From the IMG/VR virus record IMGVR_UViG_3300032883_000050, positions 1 to 32,346 of that record: 32,346 nucleotides of DNA; one strand, written 5' to 3'. Below are positions 21,301 to 29,531 of this stretch, in pieces (position 1 is the first letter of the stretch; each line of letters opens with the position of its first letter). The position numbers and the translations under genes are program-made. The notes below the pieces were generated by a model. The model saw nothing but the letters and a program-made list of their open reading frames with translations, did no database searches and was not told the DNA's origin. Source of the DNA: a virus.

Positions 21301-22779
21301 CTAACTGAACTTCTGTGGGTAGAATGTAGGAGCGGGATTGTACAAATTTCCGCCATCCGGGTTGTATCCGTACTGATCGCCTGGTCTCATGCCAGTGAAT
21401 CCACGTTCCTTTTGCGTGATGGTGTAGCAAGCGTTGGTAAAGCGCACCGCCAGGAACGGCGTGCGGAGAATCAAACGCTTTTTGGTGATGGCTTGCAACT
21501 GCGTGCAGGTGTTCTTCGGCATCTTGCGGACGATCAAGTACTGTCCGCCGCCGAAGGTCGAGACCGTGCCAGCAGGTGTCAAGTAAGCCGCCGCTTCCAT
21601 CGCTCCGCCTGGGGTATCCCAGTTGAAATACTGCCAGAACAGAGACCGATTGCCGCCTGCGGTCGTGATCGGCACGAGGTAGAATTCGGAGCAGAAGTTA
21701 CCCGCGTTCGGCACGACTTCCTCGTCTACGAAGTCATCGATGATAACGGGGATTTTCTGGTCGTAGACCGTGATAAGGTATTGACCCGCGCGCATTTCGT
21801 TGCGGAGTTCGATCTGCCGCTGCGCTTCGACAAACTGGGTCGAGCCAGTATTCAGGTTCGTGCATTGAACGGTGAAGTAGGCGCACGGCCACACTTCCGT
21901 CAACTTCATAAACGTCGAATACCGCATGACGAGCGCCCACCGCACAGGATATTGACCCGTGCGCTTGGCGAGATAGTCCTTGATGCGGACGGCTTCGCTG
22001 ATTTGCTGAACGTAGGTTCGCGCGTTCGTGTCCATCAACGCCGAGCCAAAGTTCACGACAAGCGAGTCAGCGGCGGGGCATGGTTGCTGGGTCGTGGCGT
22101 CAAGATAGCCCGTGTTGACCAACTTGGAAAGACCGAAGTATTCCAAGTATCCGCCCGTGTGCGTCGAGGTGTTGCCAGGATTGCCGTCAAAGGCAAGGTG
22201 ACCGTATCGGCGCGAAATATCGCCAATGAGTTCCACCATGCGCTTGCCCACTTCGTTCTGCAATGCCTGTTGATAGGGGAGCGGTGATGGGGGTTCGATG
22301 TTCTGCCAGGGATTGCCAATCAAGGTCGGGTTGACGAACTCGCCTTGATTGATGAGCCGACCAACGTTCGTGATGTCGATGGTTGTCGAATCTAGTTGGA
22401 TGCGCCCGAACGGAAAGATTTGCTTGCAGATTTTCAAACTGCCCGCAACGGGACTATCCGCGCAGTTCTCTGCTGGCTCTTCGCCACTGGATGCGGTTTG
22501 CCCCGTGAGGATCGGAAAGATTTCATCCTCATAGTTAGAGCGCATATACGGCACGACGTTCGGATCGGCAATACCCGCCAGTGGCATCACCATCGCGTTT
22601 TCGATGGGCTGTTCCATTCCGAGAACGCCCAGGAAACTATTTGGGCCGTGCAAATAGTTGCCCTGGTTACCACTCACCGTTTTCGTTCTCACTCGATTCG
22701 CAACGCGCGAAATGATTTTATCCATTAGCGCGTCCGCTTCGAGGTCTTGCATCTGACTGATTTGTGCTTTGTCAGGCAT
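21301..22779 (-). CDS. Major capsid protein
   Basis: The start was set at ATG 22779 (MPDKAQISQMQDLEAD, 492 aa) because AAAAGGAGAAAACG stands directly before it; the in-frame extension to 22809 lacks such a site. It follows the protease-scaffold gene and is the only protein of fitting size. A helical N-terminal part (residues 1-40) may be a delta-domain removed during maturation. Residues about 36-64 carry GNYLHGPNSFLGVLGM, also present in the protease-scaffold protein. Later parts (VGKRMVELIGDI, RWALVMRYSTFMKL, GNRSLFWQYFNW) fit an HK97-type capsid fold by position; exact subfamily unknown. Confidence 0.85.
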   Translation of the reverse strand: MPDKAQISQMQDLEADALMDKIISRVANRVRTKTVSGNQGNYLHGPNSFLGVLGMEQPIENAMVMPLAGIADPNVVPYMRSNYEDEIFPILTGQTASSGEEPAENCADSPVAGSLKICKQIFPFGRIQLDSTTIDITNVGRLINQGEFVNPTLIGNPWQNIEPPSPLPYQQALQNEVGKRMVELIGDISRRYGHLAFDGNPGNTSTHTGGYLEYFGLSKLVNTGYLDATTQQPCPAADSLVVNFGSALMDTNARTYVQQISEAVRIKDYLAKRTGQYPVRWALVMRYSTFMKLTEVWPCAYFTVQCTNLNTGSTQFVEAQRQIELRNEMRAGQYLITVYDQKIPVIIDDFVDEEVVPNAGNFCSEFYLVPITTAGGNRSLFWQYFNWDTPGGAMEAAAYLTPAGTVSTFGGGQYLIVRKMPKNTCTQLQAITKKRLILRTPFLAVRFTNACYTITQKERGFTGMRPGDQYGYNPDGGNLYNPAPTFYPQKFS

Positions 22780-22812
22780 ACGTTTTCTCCTTTTCAAATT
22801 GCGCGTCACGCG

Positions 22813-24381
22813 CTATTCAATCGTTCCCATGAATTCGGGGAACAGTTTGTTGATCGTCGCATCCAATGCTTCTTGCCCTTCTTTGACACGCGGATGCTTT
22901 TTCATGCCCGCCGAAATTTCTGCGGCTTTATCTCCATCAAGTTTATTGTCGGGCGATTCGCTCGGCACATAGTTTACGCCGCGCGGCATATCACCTTTCA
23001 GTACCGCCACTTCTTTTGTGAGCGTCAATACTTTCTTGCCGATTTCAGCGAGAATAGATTTCGTGGTGTCGATTTCTTTGGCACTCGCCGCCATTGCTTG
23101 TTCGACGGCTTCCATGCCTGGGTCTTCCTGAACGCCGTCGCGGTCTTCCGCTTGCTCCAACTCAATTTGAATCAGTGCAAGTTTCTGAAGAATCTCAGCC
23201 AGCACAGACATCAGCCCGTCCATGCCGAGTTCCTTTGCCTTGACACCCCAGGGTGTGGCGGCAAACGCGTCCGCGATTTCTTTCGCGCCTTCCTTTTTTT
23301 CTGCGGCAGGCGTCTCGACCTTTTCTTCCTTGACGGGTTCAAGCGATTCGGTTTGCGCTTTGGTATGTTCGTGCTTCGCCAAAGTCTCACCATCGGCTAA
23401 AGCGTGCGCGTGCTGCTTGTCGCCGTGCGGGTGCATCTTGCCCGCTTCTTTCTGGCGCAAGTTCTGTTCTCGCGATTCTTTCTGCTTGGACTGGGACTGC
23501 TCCAACACGGCTTTTGCCGTATCTGCCCCCGCCAAGTTTTCAAGTTCCTTGACTTTCTCTGCTTCCATTGGCATAGTCGCCTCCTTAATTGCAAAAGAGG
23601 CAAGTCGATTTGACGCATACGCTTGCGGCAATACCGAACGCCTCACGGTTTGAATATCTCGAATCACGCCCTCTTTGTCTGGATCGGGCGAGACAAACGT
23701 CAACGATAACGATAATTCCTTCGCGTGTTCTGCCAGCGCCGCGCCGAGTTGGTCGTTGTAAACGACACCCGATTCGATGCGACAGTAATCATCCATCGCC
23801 GCAAAGTCACACGAGCCGATGAGAACGGGTTGCATTTGCGGGACGGGATGCGCCGACGTAGGTTCGCCCACGTGCCACCAATTCAGCGCGCCGAACTCTT
23901 TCGTGCGATTCATCCGTTCCACGTCTTTGACCTGGGACGCTTGCGCTAGAATCTCACCGTCGCGGTCATCGAAAGAGGATGTAGTAATTCCCGTCCACCT
24001 GTAATGCCCATCCGCTTGTTTGGTAAAGGTGAACTGCCCTTGCGCCTCTTTCGTTTGAACGATAGGCGCTTTGACTTCTTTCGTTTGCGGAACTAGACCA
24101 GGGAATAATCGCCCTACAATTTCTTTGAATGTCATAGATTTTGCCTTTCGCTTGTTCGGGTTGACCTTTGCGTTGGCTACGCCCGCTTTCATCCCAGGAA
24201 CGCCCAGCAGCGAATTGTCGCCGTGCAGATAATTGCCCGTGTCGCCGCTGATTTCTTTCGCATGTCGCCGCGCCTGGGACAATGCAATGGCAACGGCGAC
24301 TTTTTGCGCCCTGCCCGATTTTATCAATTCGCGGATATTCGCGCTGATAACTTTTTTACTGCGACCCCTTTTTAGTGGCAT
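22813..24381 (-). CDS. Prohead protease fused to scaffold
   Basis: ATG 24381 (MPLKRGRSKKVISANIRELI) gives 522 aa. Residues 1-45 match a short module seen in many phage and bacterial proteins (KKGKSKKVISxNI...AVAIALSQAR, DUF6496-like). Residues about 45-73 hold GNYLHGDNSLLGVPGM, shared with the capsid protein. Residues about 105-280 are the protease: NWWHVGEPT supplies the catalytic His and LSLSLTFVSPDP the nucleophilic Ser of an HK97/U35-type serine protease. After that comes a long charged coiled-coil scaffold with a His-rich run (MHPHGDKQHAHALADGE). Ribosome binding at 24381 is weak, and a terminator lies just upstream, so start choice is moderately sure. Confidence 0.82.
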   Translation of the reverse strand: MPLKRGRSKKVISANIRELIKSGRAQKVAVAIALSQARRHAKEISGDTGNYLHGDNSLLGVPGMKAGVANAKVNPNKRKAKSMTFKEIVGRLFPGLVPQTKEVKAPIVQTKEAQGQFTFTKQADGHYRWTGITTSSFDDRDGEILAQASQVKDVERMNRTKEFGALNWWHVGEPTSAHPVPQMQPVLIGSCDFAAMDDYCRIESGVVYNDQLGAALAEHAKELSLSLTFVSPDPDKEGVIRDIQTVRRSVLPQAYASNRLASFAIKEATMPMEAEKVKELENLAGADTAKAVLEQSQSKQKESREQNLRQKEAGKMHPHGDKQHAHALADGETLAKHEHTKAQTESLEPVKEEKVETPAAEKKEGAKEIADAFAATPWGVKAKELGMDGLMSVLAEILQKLALIQIELEQAEDRDGVQEDPGMEAVEQAMAASAKEIDTTKSILAEIGKKVLTLTKEVAVLKGDMPRGVNYVPSESPDNKLDGDKAAEISAGMKKHPRVKEGQEALDATINKLFPEFMGTIE

Positions 24382-24389
24382 AGGTATAA

Positions 24390-24431
24390 AATAAAAAGGC
24401 GGACACAAATCCCTTTGGATTCATGCCCGCC
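24390..24431 (-). terminator. Intrinsic terminator / attenuator directly before the protease gene
   Basis: On the minus strand, an imperfect stem (24427-24431 with 24398-24402, plus inner pairs ending in GGATT/AATCC around a 4-nt loop) is followed by TTTTTATTTTATA (24397 downward). This is a good intrinsic terminator signature, ending only about 9 nt before the protease ATG. No promoter is visible between it and the ATG, so protease and capsid need read-through. Confidence 0.65.
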
Positions 24432-24439
24432 AGTGTTTT

Positions 24440-24486
24440 ACTTGCAAGGTAGCAAGTTGCTTAACGAGTAATTCGATCTCTCGAAT
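24440..24486 (-). ncRNA. Two hairpins upstream of the protease attenuator
   Basis: Read on the minus strand: ATTCGA-GAGA-TCGAAT (24486-24471), a perfect 6-bp stem with a GNRA tetraloop, then ACTTGC-TACCTT-GCAAGT (24457-24440), a perfect 6-bp stem. Together with the terminator hairpin they fill the 120-nt gap between the 75-aa gene and the protease, which holds no gene. A structured leader controlling read-through is inferred. Confidence 0.45.
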
Positions 24487-24504
24487 CAACGCGCGTGATT
24501 CAGT

Positions 24505-24732
24505 TTACAGATTTACAGCACACGCCTCGAAGATTCTAACGCGCTTAGGAACGCCATCCCCGCCAATGTCCACAAATGCTAAAGATTGTTTTCGCACGGC
24601 TCGAATCTGTTGCACCAGCAACCATTCGGCGCGTGTGATTTGTACATGCTCGACAATGTGCGGAGCGGCTACGTCATTTGGTGATATTGTAGCACTTTTT
24701 TGGTCAAATTGCAATAGTGAGTTTTCAGACAC
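24505..24732 (-). CDS. Small unknown protein in the head module
   Basis: A 75-aa protein starting at GTG, whose first base overlaps the stop of the gp10-like gene (TAGTG). The core ITRAEWLLVQQIRAVRKQS and LAFVDIGGDGVPKRVRIFEA look like a helix followed by a beta hairpin; I recall comparable 'LL..IR....G...V.I..G.P..V.I' small proteins in phages, without function. It is the last gene before the structured RNA in front of the protease. Confidence 0.65.
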   Translation of the reverse strand: MSENSLLQFDQKSATISPNDVAAPHIVEHVQITRAEWLLVQQIRAVRKQSLAFVDIGGDGVPKRVRIFEACAVNL

Positions 24733-25211
24733 TATTTTGTCGCCTCGTCAATCGCCGTTTGCATCCGCGTCGCAAAGCGCGTCTCTTCCTCGGTTTGGAT
24801 CGCAACGTCAAAATCGCGCGCCGTGATTCCTGGATTGTAAACACCGCGTCGTGAAAACACAAACGTACTGCCAGGCGATCCGCTTCCAGACGATAGAACG
24901 CCAGGCATCGTCTTGGCGCGTCCATCGATTGCAAAGCGGAGCGCAAGTTTGTTGACGGGAAATATCGCGTGCGGCATTGTTCCATTATTGACCCATTCAT
25001 AATGCTGATCGACAGTATAAATCAGACGTTGGTATCCCGTGCCGTCACGCTCGACAATGAATTGCGGCTTTTCTGTCCAACTCGCAACCGTGCCTTCAAA
25101 CGCCTGCTTGACCTCAAGCGATTCCTCATCAAGTGCGGATTGTATTGCCGCCGCGATAGTCGGATAGTCGATATTGATGGTATCTGGAATAATTGCTCTA
25201 ATCTGTAACAT
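24732..25211 (-). CDS. HK97 gp10-like head-tail joining protein
   Basis: ATG 25211 (MLQIRAIIPDTINIDYPTIA, 159 aa) is preferred; the in-frame extension to 25289 lies in the previous gene. The pattern is that of the gp10-like/minor capsid family: an N-terminal helix with basic and acidic residues, 'VASWTEKPQF', 'YEWVNNGTMPHAIFP', 'FVFSRRGVYNPGI.ARDF' and a C-terminal helix (FATRMQTAIDEATK). These proteins sit at the head-tail interface. Placement before the capsid gene rather than after it is unusual but known. Overlaps the upstream gene by 14 nt. Confidence 0.72.
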   Translation of the reverse strand: MLQIRAIIPDTINIDYPTIAAAIQSALDEESLEVKQAFEGTVASWTEKPQFIVERDGTGYQRLIYTVDQHYEWVNNGTMPHAIFPVNKLALRFAIDGRAKTMPGVLSSGSGSPGSTFVFSRRGVYNPGITARDFDVAIQTEEETRFATRMQTAIDEATK

Positions 25212-25785
25212 TTGCTTTTGGCACCACCCCGTTTCTGATTCGCAACGGCGACCACTGAATACCACGACGCACACACGTTTTGCAAACACCCTTGTCTTTC
25301 ATGTCTATCCAGTAGGCGTCTACGTCGAGATTGGCTTCGTCAATCCAGTCGAGTATCCACATACATCGGTCAGAGGTCATACACTCACTTGTGCAATCCC
25401 CAGGATAGGCAGGCAGGCGCAAAAATCGCGTTACGCCACGCCAGTATAATTCTTGCGTGCGTTCGCCATACATTTCCGCGCGTATGTTCCAACCGCCATT
25501 CCATCCGCCACTTATGCCAGATTCAATATCGCTCGCAAATCCGTCAAGGTATGGTTGTTGTCCTTGCACATATTCATTGACCGTTTGCGCCGCTTGCGCC
25601 GTTAGGACTTCGGTGTCCAGCCCCAGCATCATCGCCGCGAGCGCCGCGCGTAGAATGATTTGTTCCATCTCGTCGCGCCATTGGTCAACCGTTATTTCGC
25701 CGCGTTCGAGTTGACCCGTTGCGGTATCGATCTCGATTTTGACAATCGCAAAAAGGTTGAGCAGGTAGACGGGATAATCGTTCAT
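25198..25785 (-). CDS. Minor head / head morphogenesis protein
   Basis: ATG 25785 (MNDYPVYLLNLFAIVKIEID, 195 aa) overlaps the stop of the 24-codon gene as ATGA; the longer frame to 25917 lies in the portal gene. The C-terminal half 'RAEMYGERTQELYWRGVTRF', 'PGDCTSECMTSDRCMWIL', 'YWIDMKDKGVCKTCVRRGIQ' resembles the Mu F-like/SPP1 gp7-type head protein end, with two cysteine pairs that may bind zinc. Its position directly after the portal is the usual place of the minor head protein, which binds the portal inside the prohead. Confidence 0.7.
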   Translation of the reverse strand: MNDYPVYLLNLFAIVKIEIDTATGQLERGEITVDQWRDEMEQIILRAALAAMMLGLDTEVLTAQAAQTVNEYVQGQQPYLDGFASDIESGISGGWNGGWNIRAEMYGERTQELYWRGVTRFLRLPAYPGDCTSECMTSDRCMWILDWIDEANLDVDAYWIDMKDKGVCKTCVRRGIQWSPLRIRNGVVPKANVTD

Positions 25786-25856
25786 CTTGCGGTGCGATGG
25801 AATATCATCGCCTCGGTAAACGCGAACACAATCAAGCCGATAACCAAGAGAATCAT
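25782..25856 (-). CDS. 24-aa single-helix membrane peptide
   Basis: Starts at ATG 25856, overlapping the portal stop as ATGA, and ends in TGA overlapping the next start as ATGA. The peptide begins MILLVIGLIVFAFTEAMIF and ends HRTAR: one hydrophobic helix with a positively charged end. Exact overlap at both sides is strong evidence that it is translated. Function unknown; a role linking portal assembly to the membrane or a host-interacting micro-protein is possible. Confidence 0.6.
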   Translation of the reverse strand: MILLVIGLIVFAFTEAMIFHRTAR

Positions 25857-27499
25857 GCGGCAACCTTCTCTCTCGCCTTGCGGTAGAGTTCGCGCGCTCG
25901 TTCGATCTGGGACGCAATCAACGGGCGCTTGGCTTCTTTCGTCTCTATTTCGTATTCAATCCACATTGGCGGCTGTCCGTCCCGCGAAACGAATCTGCCG
26001 CGCGCCTCTTTCGCTTTGGGTTGAGGTTGTTGCGTCTCAACGGGTTGCGTGTTTTCTTTTGGCGCGCTCTCTTGAGCGGATGTGCTTGCCGCTGCCGATT
26101 CTAGTGCGGCGCGATCTGATTCGCTCATCGGCTTTTCTTGATCGGTCAACGTCTCATCGACGGGTGTTTGCGCGTTGATAAACTCTCTCGGTGCGTCATC
26201 GGCTTGGACGGCTTTCCACAGCGATTGCTTGACCGTCAACTCACCTGGGGCTTGCAATGTGCCGCGCATAGTCGCGCGTTCCTCGGCGCGTAGTTTAGCA
26301 ATCTCCGCCTGAATCTTTTCGTCACGCAAGTCATTTTCCTCAAGCGTGACCGTTGTCGCATCGGGTGTCACAAGTCGGTTCAGCGCGTTGGTGATTTTCT
26401 TTGTAAACTGAGCAGGGAGCGCGCCGCGTTGCGCATCGTCAATCGATTGCGTCTGTCCGCTGATTCCCATTGCGCCGCGCGCCGAGAGTCGGGGGTTGAT
26501 TAACGAGAACGGTATGCCCAGCGTCATGGCATATTGAATCTCGCAGAACTCTAGTTCCTTTTCCCTATCCCACCCTTCGGGCAAGTTTTTCATTTGCACT
26601 TCTACCACATGGTCGAGCGAGTCCTTGTCGCCGAAGAACGGAATGAGCAACTTGCCTTGATAGTAGACAATGCCTTTCGAGATTTGCTCTGCCGTTGCTT
26701 GGTCTTTTGCGTCCTTGATAGCATCGACTGTCGCAATGCCAGGAATGAATACAAGCGAGGTATAACCGCTGCCTGTTATCTTTTCATCGAACAGTTGCGT
26801 CATCGCGGCGACCTTGCGAATATCGCGGTAAGCGCGCTCCGCCGCGCACACTCCGCCCCACCACCAACCCGCGCGCACAGACGGCATATCGGTGATTGTG
26901 AAACATTCCCAGGACTTGAGTTCGTGGTAGATTCCGCGTAAGTCCCAGTAGATAATCGGAGTGTTTGGGTCGCCTGTTTTCCAGCATCGCAACGGGTCAA
27001 GCGCATTGACGGTAACGATCTTTGCGCCTGGGTTTCTCGACACGCGCACAATTTCTGCCACTGCGCCAACCGACGAAGAAGTGAGAAATGACACCGCCAT
27101 CTTTTCGAGGAATGTTTCAAAGCCCTCGTAGCCATTGCATAGGTCGAGGATTTGATTGACGTTTTCAATTCGGCGCGCAATCGGGGATTCGATCTTGCGC
27201 CCACGCGCCACTACTTTCGAGCAGAACATATCGACGGCGCTCGACCACTTGCCTTCGGCTTTCAATGTCGCCGCTAATACAAGGTCGCGCGCTTTCGACC
27301 AGGGCGCGGTTGCGGCGACGGGGGGCAGTTCGGGGGGCAATCCAAATATCTCATACGTTCCAAGTGAGAACGCCGGGAGCATCAGGTTAATCACCCCGCT
27401 CCCAGTATACTTCGCTACATCGTCTACCGTGACCGACTTGCGGAGAACTTGGTTCGGTTGCTCGATTGTGTTTGCGTTACTGCCGTTTGATTTTGCCAT
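25853..27499 (-). CDS. Portal protein
   Basis: ATG 27499 (MAKSNGSNANTIEQPNQVLR, 548 aa), 5 nt after the large terminase stop; the GTG at 27511 would overlap it. Position after the terminase, size, and segments such as SAVDMFCSKVVARGRKIESP, 'ALDPLRCWKTGDPNTPIIYWDL', 'FCEIQYAMTLGIPFSLINPRLSARGAM' and the long helix with 'QIERARELYRKAREKVAA' fit an HK97/SPP1-like portal. From about residue 440 a Pro/Gln/Ser-rich linker and a basic helical tail are added beyond the core. Confidence 0.85.
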   Translation of the reverse strand: MAKSNGSNANTIEQPNQVLRKSVTVDDVAKYTGSGVINLMLPAFSLGTYEIFGLPPELPPVAATAPWSKARDLVLAATLKAEGKWSSAVDMFCSKVVARGRKIESPIARRIENVNQILDLCNGYEGFETFLEKMAVSFLTSSSVGAVAEIVRVSRNPGAKIVTVNALDPLRCWKTGDPNTPIIYWDLRGIYHELKSWECFTITDMPSVRAGWWWGGVCAAERAYRDIRKVAAMTQLFDEKITGSGYTSLVFIPGIATVDAIKDAKDQATAEQISKGIVYYQGKLLIPFFGDKDSLDHVVEVQMKNLPEGWDREKELEFCEIQYAMTLGIPFSLINPRLSARGAMGISGQTQSIDDAQRGALPAQFTKKITNALNRLVTPDATTVTLEENDLRDEKIQAEIAKLRAEERATMRGTLQAPGELTVKQSLWKAVQADDAPREFINAQTPVDETLTDQEKPMSESDRAALESAAASTSAQESAPKENTQPVETQQPQPKAKEARGRFVSRDGQPPMWIEYEIETKEAKRPLIASQIERARELYRKAREKVAA

Positions 27500-27504
27500 A
27501 GTTG

Positions 27505-29007
27505 TTACCACAGTTTTAGTATTCGCGCCGAAGCCATTCCGAGGCAGACTGCTAAATCTATTTTCATTGTCGCACTGCGTTTTACCAACCTTAAATGCTC
27601 ACCTTCCGTTTTCGCATTTGCATTCGTAACGTGTTCGGTGAGTTCCGCTTCGCCTTGATGCTCGATTTGTCGCGCGATAATCAGGTCGCGGAGTTGCTTG
27701 TCTGCAATCGCCCTGTCCGTTCCCTGGTTGAACTCGCTAAAGTGAACTTTCATATCGCGCTGTAGGCGTGTGCAAAATGAATGAAGTTGATAGGGGTCAT
27801 AGCAAACTTGGGCAATATAGTTTTCCTTGACAAGTCGCCTCAACTCTGGCTCGATTTCCGAATCAAAATCAAGTTGTCCGCCCTTCGGCGGTTTCCATGC
27901 TCTAGCGTAACGCGGCGTCAAAATGTGGCGAACATTTCCCTTGCCATCTTTCACATCGCGTCGTGAGAGCATCAGCATCCCGAAACAATCAGATGACACA
28001 CCCGCGTCGAGCGCAATCACCATCGGCAAATGGGTTTCGACGGGTGGGGCATTAGTTACTTTGCAAGCGTTCCACCACTCGGCAGGAACGAATGTATCGC
28101 TTGACGTTATCCATTCGTTTTTGTGCATCCGCCTAAATTCGGAGTCGGTTAAACTCGTCGTCTCTTGGCGGTAGTATTCTTGCGTCTGCCAGTCCAAACG
28201 AACTTGCGTATTCCACAAAACGAACAGGCGCGCATTTCTATCCGCGTAAACTTCTAGCCCTGGTATACCCAGATCAATTTGCAATTCTTTTTGAACACCC
28301 TGGGCGTATAGTGATTCGAGTATTTCCGATTCGCCGCTGTAACCCGCATAGGTGTCGATCCATCGAAACGACTGACCGAACTTGGTTGGACTAAGCGTCA
28401 ACTCTGCCCATAGTTTTTTATGCGCCGTTTGAGTTGCCGCCCAAAGTTCTGTCCATTCGAGCATATCGTCGTTGCCGCCCGCTTCGCCGCCTGGGTCAAC
28501 GGCAACCGATTCGATGATGCTGTCATTCGGCAGATAGACTTTGTGCTGAATCGTTTTGATCGATGCGCGCCATTCGGGATTGAGTCGAATCGATTCCGTG
28601 ATAGCGTAGAAGACGCGAGAGTCGGCTTGCTTTAGATCGTTACCGACCAGACGTATTCGCGCACCTGGTTTCGAGAACGCCATCCACATTACAACAGCGG
28701 CGGCAATCGTCGTCTTGGCAGATTTCTTTAGGTCGCTCCACACGATAGTAGAGTAACGGAATAGTCCGCGTTCGTCGCGTGATAACGCCTCAGTCAATAC
28801 CGCTTGCTGATATGGCGCAAGCGTAATTGGCTTTAATGTTTCGGGAATGTAAAAGTGCGTCGTGATCCATGCGGCTGGGTCACTGGGCTGCCCCCGCTCC
28901 TGCTTCGCCCGCCGCGTCAGTTCCGGTGGTTGGCTCTGTGCTTGTCGGTTGCGATGCGCTTGTAGGGATAGCCGCGCCTGCGGCGATAAGTATTGATCGA
29001 GCATCAT
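27505..29007 (-). CDS. terL: Terminase large subunit
   Basis: A 500-aa packaging motor. Walker A-like SDLKKSAKTT (91-100), a variant without the classic GxxxxGKT; Walker B-like DDMLEWTELWA (180-190). The nuclease half has ALDAGVSSD (D334), CYDPYQLHS (D404) and KIDLAVCLG (D484), the three acidic residues of the RNase H-like fold. Together with the small subunit it cuts concatemeric DNA and pumps it through the portal. ATG 29007 overlaps the small-subunit gene by 128 nt, much more than other junctions here; no later start codon gives a sensible N-terminus. Confidence 0.93.
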   Translation of the reverse strand: MMLDQYLSPQARLSLQAHRNRQAQSQPPELTRRAKQERGQPSDPAAWITTHFYIPETLKPITLAPYQQAVLTEALSRDERGLFRYSTIVWSDLKKSAKTTIAAAVVMWMAFSKPGARIRLVGNDLKQADSRVFYAITESIRLNPEWRASIKTIQHKVYLPNDSIIESVAVDPGGEAGGNDDMLEWTELWAATQTAHKKLWAELTLSPTKFGQSFRWIDTYAGYSGESEILESLYAQGVQKELQIDLGIPGLEVYADRNARLFVLWNTQVRLDWQTQEYYRQETTSLTDSEFRRMHKNEWITSSDTFVPAEWWNACKVTNAPPVETHLPMVIALDAGVSSDCFGMLMLSRRDVKDGKGNVRHILTPRYARAWKPPKGGQLDFDSEIEPELRRLVKENYIAQVCYDPYQLHSFCTRLQRDMKVHFSEFNQGTDRAIADKQLRDLIIARQIEHQGEAELTEHVTNANAKTEGEHLRLVKRSATMKIDLAVCLGMASARILKLW

Positions 29008-29386
29008 CTATTCCAAGTTCCTTGACGACCTGCTCAGGGGTAAGGTTTCCGTTTTTCAGCGCATCTATGATTTCGCTTTGCCACGTCTTGAGCGTATCCC
29101 CTTCAGTCGCCTGTCGCAATTCCTTTGCCGCTGTTGTGTCATGGGCGATAATCGCGCGTTGACCTTGCGCCTGTGCAACCAATTGAGCGTGAGTAAATCC
29201 TGTTTCGTCGTCTATTTGCTCTAACCACGCCTTATATGCGCCCGAAATAGACTTAGGGCGTCCACCTGGATTGGCGATCTCGCCCTTTTTGAATGCGTAT
29301 TTGTTACCTGGCTCAAATGGCTTTCCGCGTGGCTTTCCTTTTTGCGCTATTCTGTGCGCTGTCTTTTTTGTTTTTGCTTTAGCCAT
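28880..29386 (-). CDS. terS: Terminase small subunit
   Basis: A 168-aa protein. The N-terminus is basic with 'PFEPGNKYAFKKGEIANPGGRPKSISGAYKAWLEQ', the FxPGNxxxxKKGxxxNPxGRPK signature of phage small terminase (DUF5681-like) proteins. A helical middle (TTAAKELRQATEGDTLKTWQSEIIDAL) suits oligomerisation. The last 35 residues are low complexity (Ala/Thr/Gly), and are those that overlap the large-subunit frame. It recognises the packaging site. First gene of the minus-strand structural operon. Confidence 0.82.
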   Translation of the reverse strand: MAKAKTKKTAHRIAQKGKPRGKPFEPGNKYAFKKGEIANPGGRPKSISGAYKAWLEQIDDETGFTHAQLVAQAQGQRAIIAHDTTAAKELRQATEGDTLKTWQSEIIDALKNGNLTPEQVVKELGIDDARSILIAAGAAIPTSASQPTSTEPTTGTDAAGEAGAGAAQ

Positions 29387-29504
29387 TAAATTTAGCCAAG
29401 TCCCCTACCCCGAATCGCCATTACTAAGCCCCCTACTACTCGTTTTCGCGCAAATTCTCATAATTGCGGCATCGTTTTCGGCTTGAAAAACAAGGCGAAT
29501 AATG

Positions 29505-29530
29505 AGTATTTGAAACTGGTGCTAAATACT
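29505..29530. promoter_or_regulatory. Operator-like palindrome in the divergent region
   Basis: AGTATTT (29505-29511) and AAATACT (29524-29530) form a 7-bp inverted repeat with a 12-nt spacer, ending one base before the -35 box of the plus-strand promoter. The arrangement suits a repressor or activator site between the two diverging operons. The other 200 bases of the gap (29387-29607) hold no further clear element. Confidence 0.4.
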
Positions 29531-29531
29531 A

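Noticed and set aside
22747-23400. Plus-strand open frame of 217 codons
   Set aside because: Antisense to the capsid start and protease-scaffold end; rich in Phe, Arg, His and Cys as expected for a shadow of a Lys/Glu-rich coiled coil.
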